This document shows positions 22,388 to 35,281 of a stretch of DNA of 64,000 nt, in pieces. Under the pieces are notes generated by a model. That model did not search any database. It had not been told where the DNA came from and was given only the letters and a program-made list of their open reading frames with translations. Both the position numbers and the translations under genes were made by a program. The first letter of the stretch is position 1, and each line of letters begins with the position of its first letter. This DNA comes from Siphonodentalium dalli (taxonomy: Eukaryota > Mollusca > Scaphopoda > Gadilida > Siphonodentaliidae). The stretch lies in assembly GCA_032622095.1 (NCBI GenBank), contig CP136066.1, positions 154,651,152 through 154,715,151 on the forward strand, in the 5' to 3' direction.

Positions 22388-22460
22388 GGAAAAAGAGAAG
22401 ACAAAGCTCCGAGATGATGCTTGGTCAAAAATATTTTCATTAGCACAGAAAAATCCTTAT
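22388..22460 (+). CDS. PPP2R5: PP2A B56 subunit, exon g
   Basis: After finishing Lys, it reads EKEKTKLRDDAWSKIFSLAQKNPY, between ATTTCAG and GTAGGT. It corresponds to the charged helix (KEREEMWxKIExLAxxNPQ in delta) that closes the HEAT-like domain before the variable tail. It ends on a codon border. Confidence 0.95.
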
Positions 22461-22529
22461 GTAGGTATTTTAAGCCTGCAAATAGTGTGTCTGTCATCTG
22501 CAGAATGAGGTCACCATGGGTGAATTTAG

Positions 22530-22910
22530 CTTGTCACCTGTAGATTGGGGGGGAGTGGTAATACACTATTTGCAGGCTTGTCACCTGTAGATTGAGAGGG
22601 AGTGGTAATACACTATTTGCAGGCTTGTCACCTGTAGATTGAAGGGGGAGTGGTAATACACTATATGCAGGTTTGTCACCTGTAGATTGAGGGGAGTGGT
22701 AATACACTATTTGCAGGCTTGTCACCTGTAGATTGAGGGGGAGTGATAATACACTATTTGCAGGCTTGTCACCTGTAGATTGAGGGGGAGTGGTAATACA
22801 CGATATGTAGGCTTGTCACCTGTAGATTGAGGGGGGAGTGGTAATACACTATTTGCAGGCTTGTCACCTGTAGATTGAGGGGGAGTGATAATACACTATT
22901 TGCAGGCTTG
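22530..22910. repeat. 47-bp tandem repeat, eight copies, derived from a MITE end
   Basis: Eight head-to-tail units start CTTGTCACCTGTAGATTG and end ACACTATTTGCAGG, with 1-3 bp length changes in a G run. The unit end is the right end of the double-hairpin MITE, and the left end of that MITE (AAGCCTGCAAATAGTGTGTC) lies just upstream at about 22472. The array is therefore an expanded, internally deleted copy. Tandem units without unique spacers rule out CRISPR. Confidence 0.93.
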
Positions 22911-24133
22911 TATGTTTTGGTCTGTCTGTCCATCCGTTCATGTTTCTTTTCCAGATAACTTATAGTTCCATCGAACTTAAGGGAATAAATATACAAGTCA
23001 AATTCCTGGTTGCCCAATTTTACCAGAAATATGGCTCTTTATTATTGAAATATGACCTCAGTTTTGGTTTTGGGATGATAAAATTAATTGATGTTTACTG
23101 AACGGAATGAAATTTGGTTTGAAGTTTGTAACTACAAAATACAGGTCAAGTCCTATTTTGGGTTACTGTTTCAATCATGCCAATGGGTGTGAACATTTGT
23201 ATCGTGCAGAATGCGTCAGAAGGCAAATGGACAATTATATCAGTCAACAGATCAAAAACTGTTCGTCAAATGGCAGATGATTTCATGTCCACAAAAAAAA
23301 CGAAAACAGGGGACTTTGACACAGTTGCAGTCCTGAGACATCATGATCATGTTTTCTGAAGTCACCCAATTTTTCGCCGATATTTTCAAATTCGAGTGAC
23401 CAAAGAAGAAATCGGGAGAAGTAGTTGATGTATTCGCGGTGCTGATGACAAGTTGCAAGGTGGTGTTGCCCAGTAAGACAAATGTGAAAAACAAACGTGA
23501 CGAATTGTGCAATTCATTCATTGACAGGAGTGGTTAGTTGAAAACAACACTTCCGAAAGGATAGCGTTGACAGTGTGGGTCGGCAATGTGTGGCTATTGT
23601 AATTAATGCACTCTGGTTTGTGGATCAGCACTATTCCAAACTTCAAGATTTTTATGAAAGTCTGTGATTAATTAGAAAATAAACCTTTTATTTCATAAAT
23701 TATTGTTGTGATTTAATATTATCATTTCATGTGTAGTCCAGTGGAACTCCTTCCAATAAAGCTTGATCTGGTTGGTGGTCACCATGAGTTACATCAAATT
23801 TCACCGATGTAGTTTCCACATCTTCTGCCATGAGTGAATAACTCAAACTGTTTCCTCTATACAACTTTATTACAAATCTAGATTATTAAGGGGATATATG
23901 ATGGTCAGCTTCCCTGCTTCGGTATATTGCCCATATTCAGTATTACTGCTTAATATGGGATTCTGGAAAATACTTTATAAATAAATACCTGCCTCACCTG
24001 GCCTCACCACAAAATTAATTTGAAAAAAATAATAAATATAAATAACTGCCTCCCTCATCACTTTCAAAAAAAAAAATCCCTGAGAAACAAACAATTTTGT
24101 GTGTATGGCATTAATTATTTCTTCCCTTTTCAG
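22911..24133. other. Intron, no gene seen
   Basis: Short frames at 23177-23359 (+) and 23252-23521 (-) overlap and show no motif or splice context. Otherwise it is unassigned. Confidence 0.5.
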
Positions 24134-24262
24134 AGCAAAAAAATACTTATAAAAAATTCTGATGCAGATAACCGGCTTCCATCTGTGACAAATAATGTAG
24201 TCAATGATGAAGAGTCAGATGTGATGATTACTTTAGATAAACTAGAATCTGAAGCTAAAGAA
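24134..24262 (+). CDS. PPP2R5: PP2A B56 subunit, exon h (variable linker)
   Basis: Forty-three codons follow TTTTCAG and precede GTAAGT. They begin SKKILIKNSDADNRLPSVTN and end with LDKLESEAKE. This is the low-conservation linker between the HEAT-like domain and the C-terminal tail, equivalent to the region in gamma/delta that varies by splicing. The acidic centre (NDEESDV) and the final amphipathic helix resemble the DVQMLRKTVKDEA stretch only in character. Assignment rests on phase, splice sites and position between exons g and i. Confidence 0.85.
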
Positions 24263-25270
24263 GTAAGTATTTTGACTTTGTTGAATGACGGTCACTTGAT
24301 AACTGTTTATATTTCCTTTATAATTAAGCTGTTTATTTCCAGGTCTTAGGCGGCACCAATTTAATTAGTTGTTTTAAGAAACCACAAACAACTTTTTTAC
24401 TGAAATTGCAACAAAAAAAACCATGGTGTTCAGCTTGTGTTAGACTTCCCCCCAAACCATTCTATAAGTCATAATAGCATCGAAAATGAGAATAATTGAG
24501 ATGTTAATGAGTTGTTTTTGTTTATTTTTATTCGCAAAAATTATTTCAAGTGAATATATGAGATTTGTGTTCACAAGGATCGTTTAGAATAAATGCCATT
24601 CGGTATGTTAAGATCTGCCTGGGTTTTTTTTTTTTTTTCATTTCTTCCTTCCCCTCTTCCATCTTTGAGATTTTTTCCCCCTGGTGTTCTTAAACCAACT
24701 AATAAAATTGCTATGGCCTTAGCGAAATGTGATACAAACTTGATCCACTCTTGTGAATCCTCAAATAACTACCATTGTCCACATCTCCATCAGTGCACCA
24801 TATTTACTCTTGCCAAATTATGCCTAAATTTTTCCCTATTTATGTAACCAGTTGCACATTTAAATGCAAATATGGTTGTTTTTTTTTTCTTGATCTAAAT
24901 TATTGTTAGCAACCTAAAGAACTAAATGGCCTAGGCATAAGTTAAGTAATTTGTCAATATGTTTCCCCATATATTATTAGTTAGTTTCAATGTTTTCCCT
25001 ATGCTAATATATTTCATTATTTATTCTGAAACAAGTTTAGGTTTTAAATGAAGACTTCTTTTGAAACTATGTAACATAGTTGATGTCGACTGTTCTCTGG
25101 ATTAGTCTTTCCTTCAGGCATTACATTAGATTACTCTTACAATGCATAACATCTGTCGCTGTAGTGATATCAGAGGTGTGAATTTAAACTTTCTTCATGA
25201 GATGTAGTGCATTGTCCTTCATATTTAGTGCATTATGTATTGAGGGAAACAGAACAGCCCTTTACGTGCA
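24263..25270. other. Start of the 29.3 kb last intron, no gene seen
   Basis: AT-rich intron with poly-T tracts (24624-24638, 24878-24889). No structure was recognised. Confidence 0.5.
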
Positions 25271-25870
25271 TTAAAGATGGTTTCTCTCTTCCGGGCGACA
25301 ATTACACCAACAACATAATTTTTATTAATCCTGATTTCAATACTACAAGCAGCTATTTTGTGAATAAAATATGCATAAAACTCAAAATGGGGTATAATAT
25401 CTACATATATAAATGAGTAAGATCTATCTGTCTGTTCGCATTTTTCTCGCAGACCCCTCAACTTATTTCAACCAAATTTGGTGTGGTGACATTGGGTTAC
25501 CCTGGCAAATAGCAGTGGGCTAACATCAACAAATTCACCCTCTGGGAACCTCATTCTGCTATGGGAGACCTAGGATCAGATTGATGTTCCCCAGTTGAAG
25601 TTGGTGCTGTTCACCCACCAAATATATCTATCTTCTGCAAATTATGGGAAATAGAAACTGAACAGAAGTGGAAAAATGAACTAAAAACAATTTTAATTTG
25701 AGACTATAGATTCCCAGAAGATAGAAGAATGAAGTCCCCAGAGGGTGAATTTGCTGATGCTAGCCCACTATGCAGGATAGTGTCACCAAATTCACCTTTT
25801 GGGGACCTCATTCTGTAAATGACAGACACACTACTTGCAGACTTGCTGTGAAGAGATAGACCATCTTTAA
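25271..25870. mobile_element. TTAAAGATGG-family element, interrupted
   Basis: It begins TTAAAGATGG and ends GATAGACCATCTTTAA as inverted repeats, with the interior block GCTATTTTGTGAATAAAATA shared with the element at 61970. A double-hairpin MITE interrupts it from about 25501 to 25845. TTAA at both ends could be the target duplication. Confidence 0.75.
25501..25845. mobile_element. Double-hairpin MITE copy, nested
   Basis: It contains the modules CAACAAATTCACCCTCTGGG and CCCCAGAGGGTGAATTTGCT, and ends ACACACTACTTGCAGACTTG. The left end is truncated or diverged (GGCAAATAGCAG). Confidence 0.75.
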
Positions 25871-26609
25871 ACATTGCTACTCCCTCCCGACCATACAATC
25901 CATTCAGCACATGTTGCATGACACCTTTATAAAGTTGTATATTATATACTCGAACAGAGTGCTAAACTAAAGAACTTTATCATGACACCAGGTAAGATTT
26001 GGTAGAGAATTTGCCTTGTCTGCTTTTTTTCCATTAATATAATTTGCAAGGACAGCTATAGGGACATGTTGCTTTTAGATGAGTTGGGATGTGCCTTGTT
26101 ATTTAGGAAATAGATATTTTGTTGGTAGCATGTTATATTTTATTCTTATTTTTGTTTTCGTAGACAACTTTCTTTTTATAGTTAGGTTTAAACATTATTT
26201 TTGTACGCCCCTTTTAAAAACAAAAATATTAATTCAGTTTGGTTGCATTGATTTTATTTTTCATTTTTCATGTCCTGACTGGGATATCTTCCATAAACAA
26301 TTGCAACTAATAGCTTGTACATTCACAAAAATTGTAGCCATTGTAAACTATTCTCATGGTAGAGACTTTTGCTGAAGCGTTGGCACATCTACTTAAAGCC
26401 TGACCATTGTCTCAGAGTTTTATTTTTGTATTTAGTTTGCATTGATACAAGCATGTTTATTCCTTGTTCAAATTTTCAGGAGAAAGAAGTTTTTCTTGGT
26501 AGTATTTGTGAATGTGATATGGAACTGGAACACAGGATATCTCTACCCTTTTGGGGAATAGGTCCTGGGTCCTTTCCATTGTTAAGATTTGCACCACAGA
26601 GGCTCAATT
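25871..26609. other. Intron, no gene seen
   Basis: Unassigned. Reading frames at 26079-26375 and 26369-26617 are T-rich and lack any recognisable motif. Confidence 0.5.
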
Positions 26610-26611
26610 TA

Positions 26612-26721
26612 CAGTAATGCCCTAAATAATCGACTCCTTAATCACAGCAGAATTATGGGTAACTTTTCAGGATTTAGTCGGAAATATGGCTTGTTGCCAT
26701 TCATCGGAAAGCTCTTTACTG
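26612..26721. mobile_element. Palindromic TA-flanked MITE, internally deleted (110 bp)
   Basis: TA at 26610-26611 and 26722-26723. The left arm is complete; the right arm is reduced to TTTACTG. Confidence 0.82.
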
Positions 26722-26723
26722 TA

Positions 26724-28755
26724 TCATAATTTGGAATTCATATGAGTGACAGAAAATATAGGAACAAACATTGTCATTGCGAAAATCTGTGTATTCAACA
26801 TTTTAAAGCATTTCTTTATATAATAGAATGTTAATACCTATCTTATACAAATGGAGCAACAGAACTTGAAAAGTATCTTTACAGCATCAAGTGGAAATCC
26901 TATATCTCGTTCACAATAGAGTTGTAACGGTGTCTGTTTTAACACCAAAATTTCCGTGTTGAGACAACACTGAGAAACCGCATCGAGCAAAAAAACGCGT
27001 TCTCGGTGCACTGTCAAGTCAATTCCCTGATCCGTATTTTGCATCTGAAGGCCGAACACAAGAAATAATTAGTCTAGAATTTGACAGTGAATGTGTTTAC
27101 TTTGCCAAACGAAACTGAAATGAGGAAGCATGTCATTGCAAAACTGGGAATGCGAACCGATAAGAAATATTATACCACGTGGGAAATGGTCTGGAAACTT
27201 TCTGTTCTGGAACCTATGGATCGATTAGTGGTTACAGTCAACACGAACTACATGCAGTAGGTCGTTGACATTTGTCACCTTTATTGACAATTGTCTTAGA
27301 ATAAGTGTACATTTTTTTTTAATTGATGTGGGTTAAAAGTGCAAGACGAAACATTTCGTTCCATGCAGAAAAAAGTCGGTAGTTTGAAATGCAATTACTG
27401 AAACTTCATTCTCCCGACTAATGGGTCAATAAAATTGAACTTTTATCTATAACTTTCAACGAAATATTACAAATTGAGACAGCCAATCACTGTTTACAAC
27501 CACTTATTTTGTGTCTTGTTGCTTGCAGCATTTATTTTTGCGAGTATCGGTATCTCTCCCCATAAACTGAGCGGGAACAACAAATGCGTAATTACGTCGA
27601 CATTGTCCAGGAATTGGACACGTGCTACATTGTAACTGATTGATTACCACGGCCTTGTCTTTAACTATTCAAATGTCGTAATGTAGTATTTATTGTATGA
27701 TATCGGTATACACAGGAATTCATCTATGTATGTAATGTTGCTGTTTTTGCATTTTACTTATGTTTTGATTTCGGTATGGGGAAAATATTTGTATATGGTC
27801 ATTAGGGCAACCAGAAACAAAACTATTTTGTTTGTTTGCCTAAACTTGGTAGTTCTATGACTTTTATCTCACATTCCCACTATAGTTCATGAGTTAGCAA
27901 CACATCAAGCTGTTCCCCAACTTTCCCAACCCCCTGACTGGTTGTGCCTGTTTTGTGCAGTTATTTGGGACTAATTGCTATATGTTAAGTGATTGCATAC
28001 TAAAACCAAAACAGTTTTTCACCCCCAAAAAATACGAAACAGAAACGTAAATTCGACAACCTCCCAACACTAGTTCACAAACTAAGAGAAATTTTGTGAA
28101 TTGGGGATTCTTGGGTCAGAAGTTGGGAAAACCGGACTATTTCCCATTTGGAATGGAGCCTATTTATGTCCCCTGTCATTGGGCAAAAAATCTCTGGGAA
28201 CATTTTTTGTAAACCAATTGATCCTTATTAAACACTGGCATAACGTGTATTTGTAACTCACAGATTCTAAGTTGGACTTGATATTTGTGAATTCTCAATT
28301 TGTACTGACACTTGACATTATAACTCCCAGTGGCAGTTGGATGTGAATATTGTTTGGAATTATAATAGACAAGCAACGTGAAAGTATAATGACATAGAGT
28401 GGGTTTCGTCCAGATAAATTTGGTCAGAGTTATTGCTCTTATTGGATTTTTAACCTTTGCAAACATTTAGTATTACTACTCAAGTACCAACAGATATATT
28501 TTGAGGTAACTTATATCCACATACACAAGCTTTATCCATTAATTGTTGCCAGAGATATGAGAAAATATCAGTTTCCATCCATGCAGACATTCTGTATATA
28601 TTCATTCTACAATGAAAAATAGTTGTGATAAATCAGATTTGTTTTGTTGTTAATTTTCATAACGGAAATGGGCAAATCAATCCCACAATACGTTGACATA
28701 TATATGTGTATGTTCTGAGAAGACCTACATAAACTATTGAGGAACCATTTTTTAT
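26724..28755. other. Intron, no gene seen
   Basis: Two kilobases without a supported feature on either strand. Confidence 0.45.
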
Positions 28756-28852
28756 GTTTACCCATACCATAGTATGGTAAACATAGTGTCGTTGTCCGGA
28801 TTGACCACTTGTCGTTAGTCCGTCCGTCTGTCTGTCTGTCTGTCTGTAGACA
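28756..28852. repeat. Hairpin plus (GTCT)n microsatellite
   Basis: GTTTACCCATACCATAGTATGGTAAAC is a palindrome at 28758-28781, followed at about 28820-28849 by GTCCGTCCGTCTGTCTGTCT repeats. A palindrome or GGGTATAC start followed by a GTCCGTCCGTC run is also seen at 50906, so this may be the end of a dispersed repeat. Confidence 0.7.
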
Positions 28853-29122
28853 CTTTACGCATGGTGCGATAACTCAAACATTTTATATCTGATCGGAACC
28901 AAATTTTGGATATGAATTTCTCAGCATAAAAGACAGATCGAGTTCGAATATGGGTTTGATCCGACTGTTTTTAACTCGCCCTTTTTCGAAAAAAATATTC
29001 ACTCTTAAAAAAAAAAATAGATTTAATTCCTTGCTCAATCTAACAAAACAAAAACAAATTAAAATAATTAAATAAATAACAACAAAAAAATAATAAATAT
29101 TTTTTGTAACCCTTATTCCAAC

Positions 29123-29210
29123 GTATCGTCTTTTGACGTCTTTTGTTGTAGCGTCCGTATCGTCTTTAGACGTCTTTTGTTGCAGCGTCCGTATCGTCTT
29201 TTGACGTCTT
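29123..29210. repeat. 34-bp tandem repeat, 2.6 copies
   Basis: GTATCGTCTTTTGACGTCTT starts at 29123, 29157 and 29191, a strict 34-bp period. Each unit carries the palindrome GACGTC. Confidence 0.9.
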
Positions 29211-29212
29211 TA

Positions 29213-32200
29213 ATTTTTGCATTTTCAACAGTCGGATTTGAGACTCGAATAAAGAGTAATAATGACGATTTACATTGATTGTGTTTTGTTCTGCTGATGG
29301 TTAAGATCATGAAGGGCACATATTAAATCATTTCTTCCTTTGCTATGCTTTAGATTTGCAAAATGTTTACTTAGAATACTGTTTTGGCCGAAAAAATGAA
29401 AACAAACGAAATAGAAACACGTGGTTTCGACGAAAACGAAAGTTGTTGTCAAAGACGCTTCCTTGTTGATTGCGTTATACGTGGCCGCGAGGGTAATTTA
29501 TGTAAAATATGACAACTTGAAATTGATATTTATATTGGATTATCTATTATTTCTTAGGTGGTGTTTTTATATTTCCAAATAGTGCAATGAACATTTTTCC
29601 CAGTCGTAATTAAATCGGCCACATCTAAGCAAAATCTCAGCGTGACAGTACTGTTGCGGAACTGGCCATTGGGATGTTTTTCCTGTCGAGTTCCATTTAT
29701 ATGATTGTCACTTCACCCGTAAAAAAAGATTTTTATAATAATATTTTTTTTAATGGACTAACATCACAATGAAGGCACGTATTTCCACCTTGCCTTCCTA
29801 AATATTACAAAATGTTGACATAGAGTATTTACTCAGTCTCGTATTAGCTGACAAAATGAAAACAAACGAAACAGAAACACGTGGTTCCAGGGTTCACTGG
29901 TAGCGAATTTTCGATGAAGACAAAATTTGTCTCAATATTTAATGTAGGTGAACTTCTCCACAAACCAAATGTTGTGAAACATATTCATTAAGTGTCACAA
30001 TTGTTGTTTAATTTTGAGAACTCGAACATTGCAATTCTAAATTGATGACTCAAAGTGGATCTTTCTGCTTTTATTGCACAAATTTACTCTGCGAAATCAG
30101 GTTATTTTGGAGCATCAGAATATTATTTCCGGTTTTAATGTAACTACGGATGCGGCCGTGGTATCGGTGGGATTCTGAGCACATAATTAATTAAAACTTT
30201 ATTATGTATATTATCTACAAATTTAGTATAATAAATTTATGAGATATTACTTTTATATATCCATCTGTTCAAGATTTCAAATATACCGCGCAAAAGACCG
30301 TCGACCCTGATCGATCGAGAAAGAAATCAATAAAAAAAAGTAAATATCTCCTGGTTTGACATCAAGTCAGCCCAATGCGGGTGCTTCTAAATAAAGGCGA
30401 GTTTACAGTTGACATGCAGATATCTCAAATTCATCTTGGGAAACTTCTTTGTGTGTATGCATATATAATTACCGAGTATAAAGTAATAGGGTACTTATAT
30501 CAACGCAATGTCGATAAAACAAAGAATATCCCAAGCGACACATTCGAGCACCTGCTGGCGACGTCTTACAGACTCTTACTAAGTTAGCCCACTGCCATTT
30601 TGAACAATTCGCGCTCGTTTTCTGTCATCTAATTAGCATCAATGGGGAAACTCCACCCCTAAACTTGAACCAATGAAATCAGTTCAAACTTCTAATCATT
30701 GATGTCATTGGTTGTCAATGAAAACATTCTTAGAATCAACAAAAAGTTACCTTTGAACATGTGGTTTTTGCACGAAAATTTACAAACTTTCACAAAGCAA
30801 CGTGACGTAATTGCTAATAATTTGCGCTTTTATCAGAAGTCTTTTTACGACTTTTGTCAAATCATGGTTTATATGATTAATGCACATAAAATATAAAGAC
30901 ATTTGGTTTAATTATTTTATTTATAATACGCTTTTTTGTTTTCAAAAATCATGAATTATTTTTTTTTCAACCAGGACACGAGTCCGTGGGTAAACAAACT
31001 TATAGGACATACTCGCATAGGCATACCGTAAATTTGCATAAAATGTCATTTTTTGACTCACATGTGTGATAAAATGAAGATAAACGGTTGTTTATATGCA
31101 CATATTTAGTTGGTCTACTGGTTTATGTTTCGATTATCGTATTCACAGATGACACTTAATTGAAAGCATGTTTGTTGTTGCATATCGGATGATACACATG
31201 GCACATATACCTGTGGCCAGTGTGGGGAAACACCCAATGATGTTATAACTTCAAATTCCTGTTGGCTAACGTAATTACCTTAATACCTGGTGACGTTGGC
31301 TATATGACGTGGTTTAACTACATGTGCTGTTGGGAAAAGGGTTAAAATAATTTAAAAAAAAAAAAATTCAATAACAAAATTTTAAAAACTAACACTATTA
31401 TAACTCCGCCAAGGGTACCCCGAGTCAGCACACCAAATTTGGTTTAAATCGGTCCAAAATATTGTCATATACTGGTGAATTTGTTTGGAGCCATATTCAC
31501 CAATTCCATCCCATGCCTTTGGACTACTTAGCTATTAATATGGCCATATTATTTTCTGATGTCTCTTATGCCAATGTGCAGATAAAAGCTATGGTATCTA
31601 ATTTTTTTTTAAGTTTCAACAATACACAGCAAATGCTGTTTAATAAAGGGTTTTGTAGGTTAAGTTACCAAAATGGGCTTTAGAACATTGCTAAAATCAT
31701 TTAGCTAATCTTGAGATTCAAGTGTCTTTATGCAACTGGGGTTCAGTTATTTGATCAATTTAAATTTAAAGAGAATTCCATAACTTCTGATTTTATATGT
31801 ATATCCTCTCTGGAATTTTCTAAACTAACTGCCAATTTGGAAAATTAATGAGACATGGGTCAGATTTTAGAACACTGTTGATTGCCTGTTGATAAATGAA
31901 ACAAAGTGATATGTTTTTAATCACTTCATATCATCTGCCATGTAGAGAATGATTTGTTTGTTATCACAAGAGCCAGCCAGTCAGCCACTTTCAATGCAAA
32001 GGCTATTTAGGCATCTGTTATCGGACCCAACACATCACAACCTAACATGTAACTACCAGAGAAAGCTGCACAACTGAGATCTATAAGGATATTTTGCAGA
32101 GAAAACTTGATCACTCTTGCTTGGATATTCTTGATTCTACATGTTAATACCTGTGTGCAGATTCTTTTCTGCAGAATGTTCTTCTTTCTACTCATCAATA

Positions 32201-32310
32201 CTTAGGATGTATCTTGACAAGACTATGGCTTATGGATTTTCGTGTTTAAACTGAAAATAGCTGATCACTATCGCCAAGGTATGGGTTAAACATCTGCCGA
32301 TCGTGATCGG
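29213..32310. other. Intron, no gene seen
   Basis: Three kilobases of mostly unique AT-rich sequence. One repeated phrase (AATGAAAACAAACGAAA.AGAAACACGTGGTT, at 29394 and 29852) is the only structure I can point to; it may mark an old duplication. Confidence 0.5.
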
Positions 32311-32524
32311 CCTCTCGTTTACCAAATACTCGTCAAAAAAGAGTTTCCTTAGGAAATGTTCAGATAAGTTCAACAAACACATTTTGAATATTTTCTACCA
32401 GTGAATAGGAATCTTGCTGCACCTGGATTATCTGTTTGTCTACTTAAATTTCCTGAACATCCCTTGAGATGGATAATGTGTACTATTATAACTGAATGAG
32501 AGAATCAATTCAGTAAAGAAAGGG
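32311..32524. mobile_element. Decayed TTAA MITE, family D
   Basis: TTAGGAAATGTTCAGATAAG near the left and CAGTAAAGAAAGGG at the right match the element at 56384. The left terminus is worn and the right flank reads GTAA, not TTAA. Confidence 0.65.
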
Positions 32525-32879
32525 TAACATGGCACATTCCTCTTTGTATAACATGTTCCGCTAGCTGATCCGTAGAGTTCTCTCACTGAAGATTCTGAAA
32601 TGCAAGAATATTCTCTGCACTCAATTATCAGTTTATTTTGTGATTCATGGATATAGAGACTATCCCATTGCTACTTTTTTTTAGCCAAGCAATGGTGTAG
32701 AATGCACAGATACTAATAGTGTTGTACTAAAATATTATATCTCATGTGACTTTCTCACATTCTGATTGGCTGCACACTGATATACTATTTTTTTTAGATA
32801 GTATTCTAGTAGGATTCCTACTCACCTACTAATTCACGCAATCGGATTGACACCTGAAGACATAGCCAATCTGAAACTA

Positions 32880-33092
32880 CAGTAATGCTCTAAGTAATCG
32901 ACTTCTTAACCACAGCAGAATTATGGGTAACTTTTTAGGATTTAGTCGGAAATATGGCTTGTTGCCATTCATCGGAAAGCTCCCAGTGAGAGCTTTCCGA
33001 TGAATGGCAACAAGCCATATTTCCGACTAAATCCTGAAAAGTTACCCATAATTCTGCTGTGGTTAAGAAGTTGATGACTTGGAGCATTACTG
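32880..33092. mobile_element. Palindromic TA-flanked MITE, full length (213 bp)
   Basis: TA at 32878-32879 and 33093-33094; ends CAGTAATGC / GCATTACTG. The whole element is one near-perfect palindrome turning at GAAAGCTCCCAGTGAGAGCTTTC. TA duplication suggests mobilisation by a Tc1/mariner-type enzyme. No such transposase is in the window. Confidence 0.9.
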
Positions 33093-33142
33093 TATTCCTT
33101 GCATTATTGTGATATCATTGAGTTGACTTATTCAAATTAATT

Positions 33143-33713
33143 TTAAAGATGGTCTATATCTTTGTAAACATGTGTTATATAATTACCGGGGTATAAAATA
33201 ATAGATATGAATCGAAGACCCCTGTCAGGAAATGCTTCTGTCGATTAATATTGTTAATATTTTGAATATTTTCTAGTCTAAAAACGTGTGGTTATTTAGC
33301 TAATGAACAATATTGGTTACTGACAAAATTTCTGGTCTCTGTTAATAGTAAGTTACTGTTAACAACAGAGACCCGAAATTTTATTGTTTTATTTTGTCAC
33401 AAATAAATTAGACTCATTATCGCTTATAACTATGTAATAAAAGAAACCAATCAATCCGGGACATTTGACTTCGGAGCATATCTATAGGAACACCATAATG
33501 ATCTATATCGCTATGGTATCACCTGAATGGTCTGTTCTAAAAATAGATCATTAAAGTGCCCATTTTATCATCTTATTTATAATAAAATATTCGAAATAAA
33601 ATCTATATTAATTGATAGAATCATTTCTGGCAGCGATTTCCAATTCATACGCATTATTTCATAACCAGGAAACTATCTAAAATATGTTATTTAAAGAGAT
33701 AATCCATCTTTAA
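33143..33713. mobile_element. TTAAAGATGG-family element (571 bp)
   Basis: Inverted ends TTAAAGATGGTCTATATCTT / GAGATAATCCATCTTTAA. A second inverted pair (GGTATAAAATAATAGATATGAAT at left; AATTCATACGCATTATTTCATAACC at right) extends the arms to roughly 80 bp. Non-coding. Confidence 0.78.
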
Positions 33714-33902
33714 TGATCTTACAAAGTGTCCTGCCATTGCCAAAAGATTGCCGTAAATTGTATAATCTTGAGGCCGATTTCCAAAATTAGCGGCAAATAA
33801 AATGTGACAAAATCAGACACAAAAAGTGTGTGAGAATTTACACTTAGTGTTCGATATAATATTATAAATAATGTATGTCTTGTTAGTGACTGCACGCAAA
33901 AA

Positions 33903-33972
33903 TAGTGGTCCTCGAGGAGGAATAGTCAGTTTGCCTACGGCTCATGGGACTATTCCTCCTCGCAGAACCACT
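33903..33972. repeat. Short hairpin with GAGGAGGAATAGTC arms
   Basis: TAGTGGTCCTCGAGGAGGAATAGTC pairs with GACTATTCCTCCTCGCAGAACCACTA across about 20 nt. Confidence 0.85.
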
Positions 33973-34171
33973 AGTTTAGCATAGTCAACTCCAAGCCAAG
34001 CATTATCTATATAGCATTAGTTATGTCTTGGTAAGTAAATTGATGTTTGTGTTGGTCTATCTCTGACATGCCAGATGATAGTGACATAACGATTATCAAT
34101 CATTTGGGTAATTTGAAATTAAAAGAAGATATTTATTACTAATATTTTTTTTTAATTAACTGTTTCACAAA

Positions 34172-34880
34172 TAGTAGAGGCTCTTATGTCCATTTTTTTG
34201 CTCCCGTGTGCATTTCGTGAAGAAATATAGGCACCATGCTATTAATGTTGCCTGACCTCTCAAGCGTTGGAAAACACATGTTAGACACCTGGGGGTCGCG
34301 ACTGGGACGATTTATGACGTCATCAAGATGGCCACCGAGCAAAATCTCACAACAGTCACTGAGTCCGTTTGATCAACTTCTGAGAGAGTATTTCTAACAC
34401 AATATATAAAAGTGCTATACATTTATGTTACTATTACATAGTACTTTAATTAGACATAAAACATGGCACCCAAGAACCAATATGGCCGCCAAAATGGCGA
34501 CCGGAAGTTGAAAAATCAATATTTTTTCACACATACCTCCAAAATAATAATACTTTTTTTTAAACTAGTCACAGTTATCGAATTAAATTTTCATCAATTA
34601 TACTACACAATCATTTCTACAACATAATATGTTCTACTCATGATCATATCCCACCGCATATTTAAATAAATGTGAATTAACCAAACACGGTATGAAATTT
34701 CACTAAATTTACTTCTGGGATTCTAGACAATAGCTGAACGGAAACGAGCAGAATATGATACCAACAAGGGTACACAAATTGTTGACATGGGGGATTTCCA
34801 CCAAAACTTAAATAGAGTGTACAATTTCATCCAATATGGCGACCAAGATGGCGGACAAAATAGTGAAATCATTCAATTTT
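34172..34880. repeat. Left terminal inverted repeat of the 9.5 kb element
   Basis: It matches the complement of 42950-43669 in ordered blocks: CTCCCGTGTGCATTT.GTGAAGAAATATAG, TTAGACACCTGGGGGTCGCG, ATGGCGACCGGAAGTTG, CTTCTGGGATTCTA and AT.GCGG.CAAA. Indels lie between blocks. ATGGC(G/C)GCC-like motifs recur in it. Confidence 0.85.
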
Positions 34881-35281
34881 GTCAAATATATTCATGGATA
34901 ACGCCTTTTAAATGGGAGTTCAGTTATTCTTGGTGGGTGAATATGCTCTCTGGTGGTGGAAACCTGCCATGTTCCGATTGAATATGAATAATTTTGAATA
35001 ACGCAACCTTCTTCATAGATGAAAATTCAAGAGAACGGACTCACAAAACCTTGACGCCAAGTGTTGTAGAGCCCCAATTACTTTTTTTTGGAATACACGA
35101 CATCTAAACGTCGGCGCTTACAATGTTGTGTACGAAAGGAAAAGGTTCATGATTTCGACATTGGGATTCATACAGCGCTTCAAGCATATACATTGACTGT
35201 TCGTTTTCCTGATAAAACGGTGCACCATACATCATTGACGTCACGGTAACACAGAAGTCTTCTGGCGGAAAGCGTTTAAAC

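Noticed and set aside
22530-22910. Regular repeat array considered as CRISPR
   Set aside because: Units are head-to-tail with no unique spacers, in an animal intron, and derive from a MITE end.
23177-23521. Small frames on both strands in the intron after exon g
   Set aside because: Mutually overlapping, no recognisable motif and no intron/exon signals.
27081-27260. Short open stretch with KHVIAKLGMRTDKKYYTTWEMVW
   Set aside because: It reads smoothly for about 45 codons but has no start, splice border or known motif, so it is below the level of a call.
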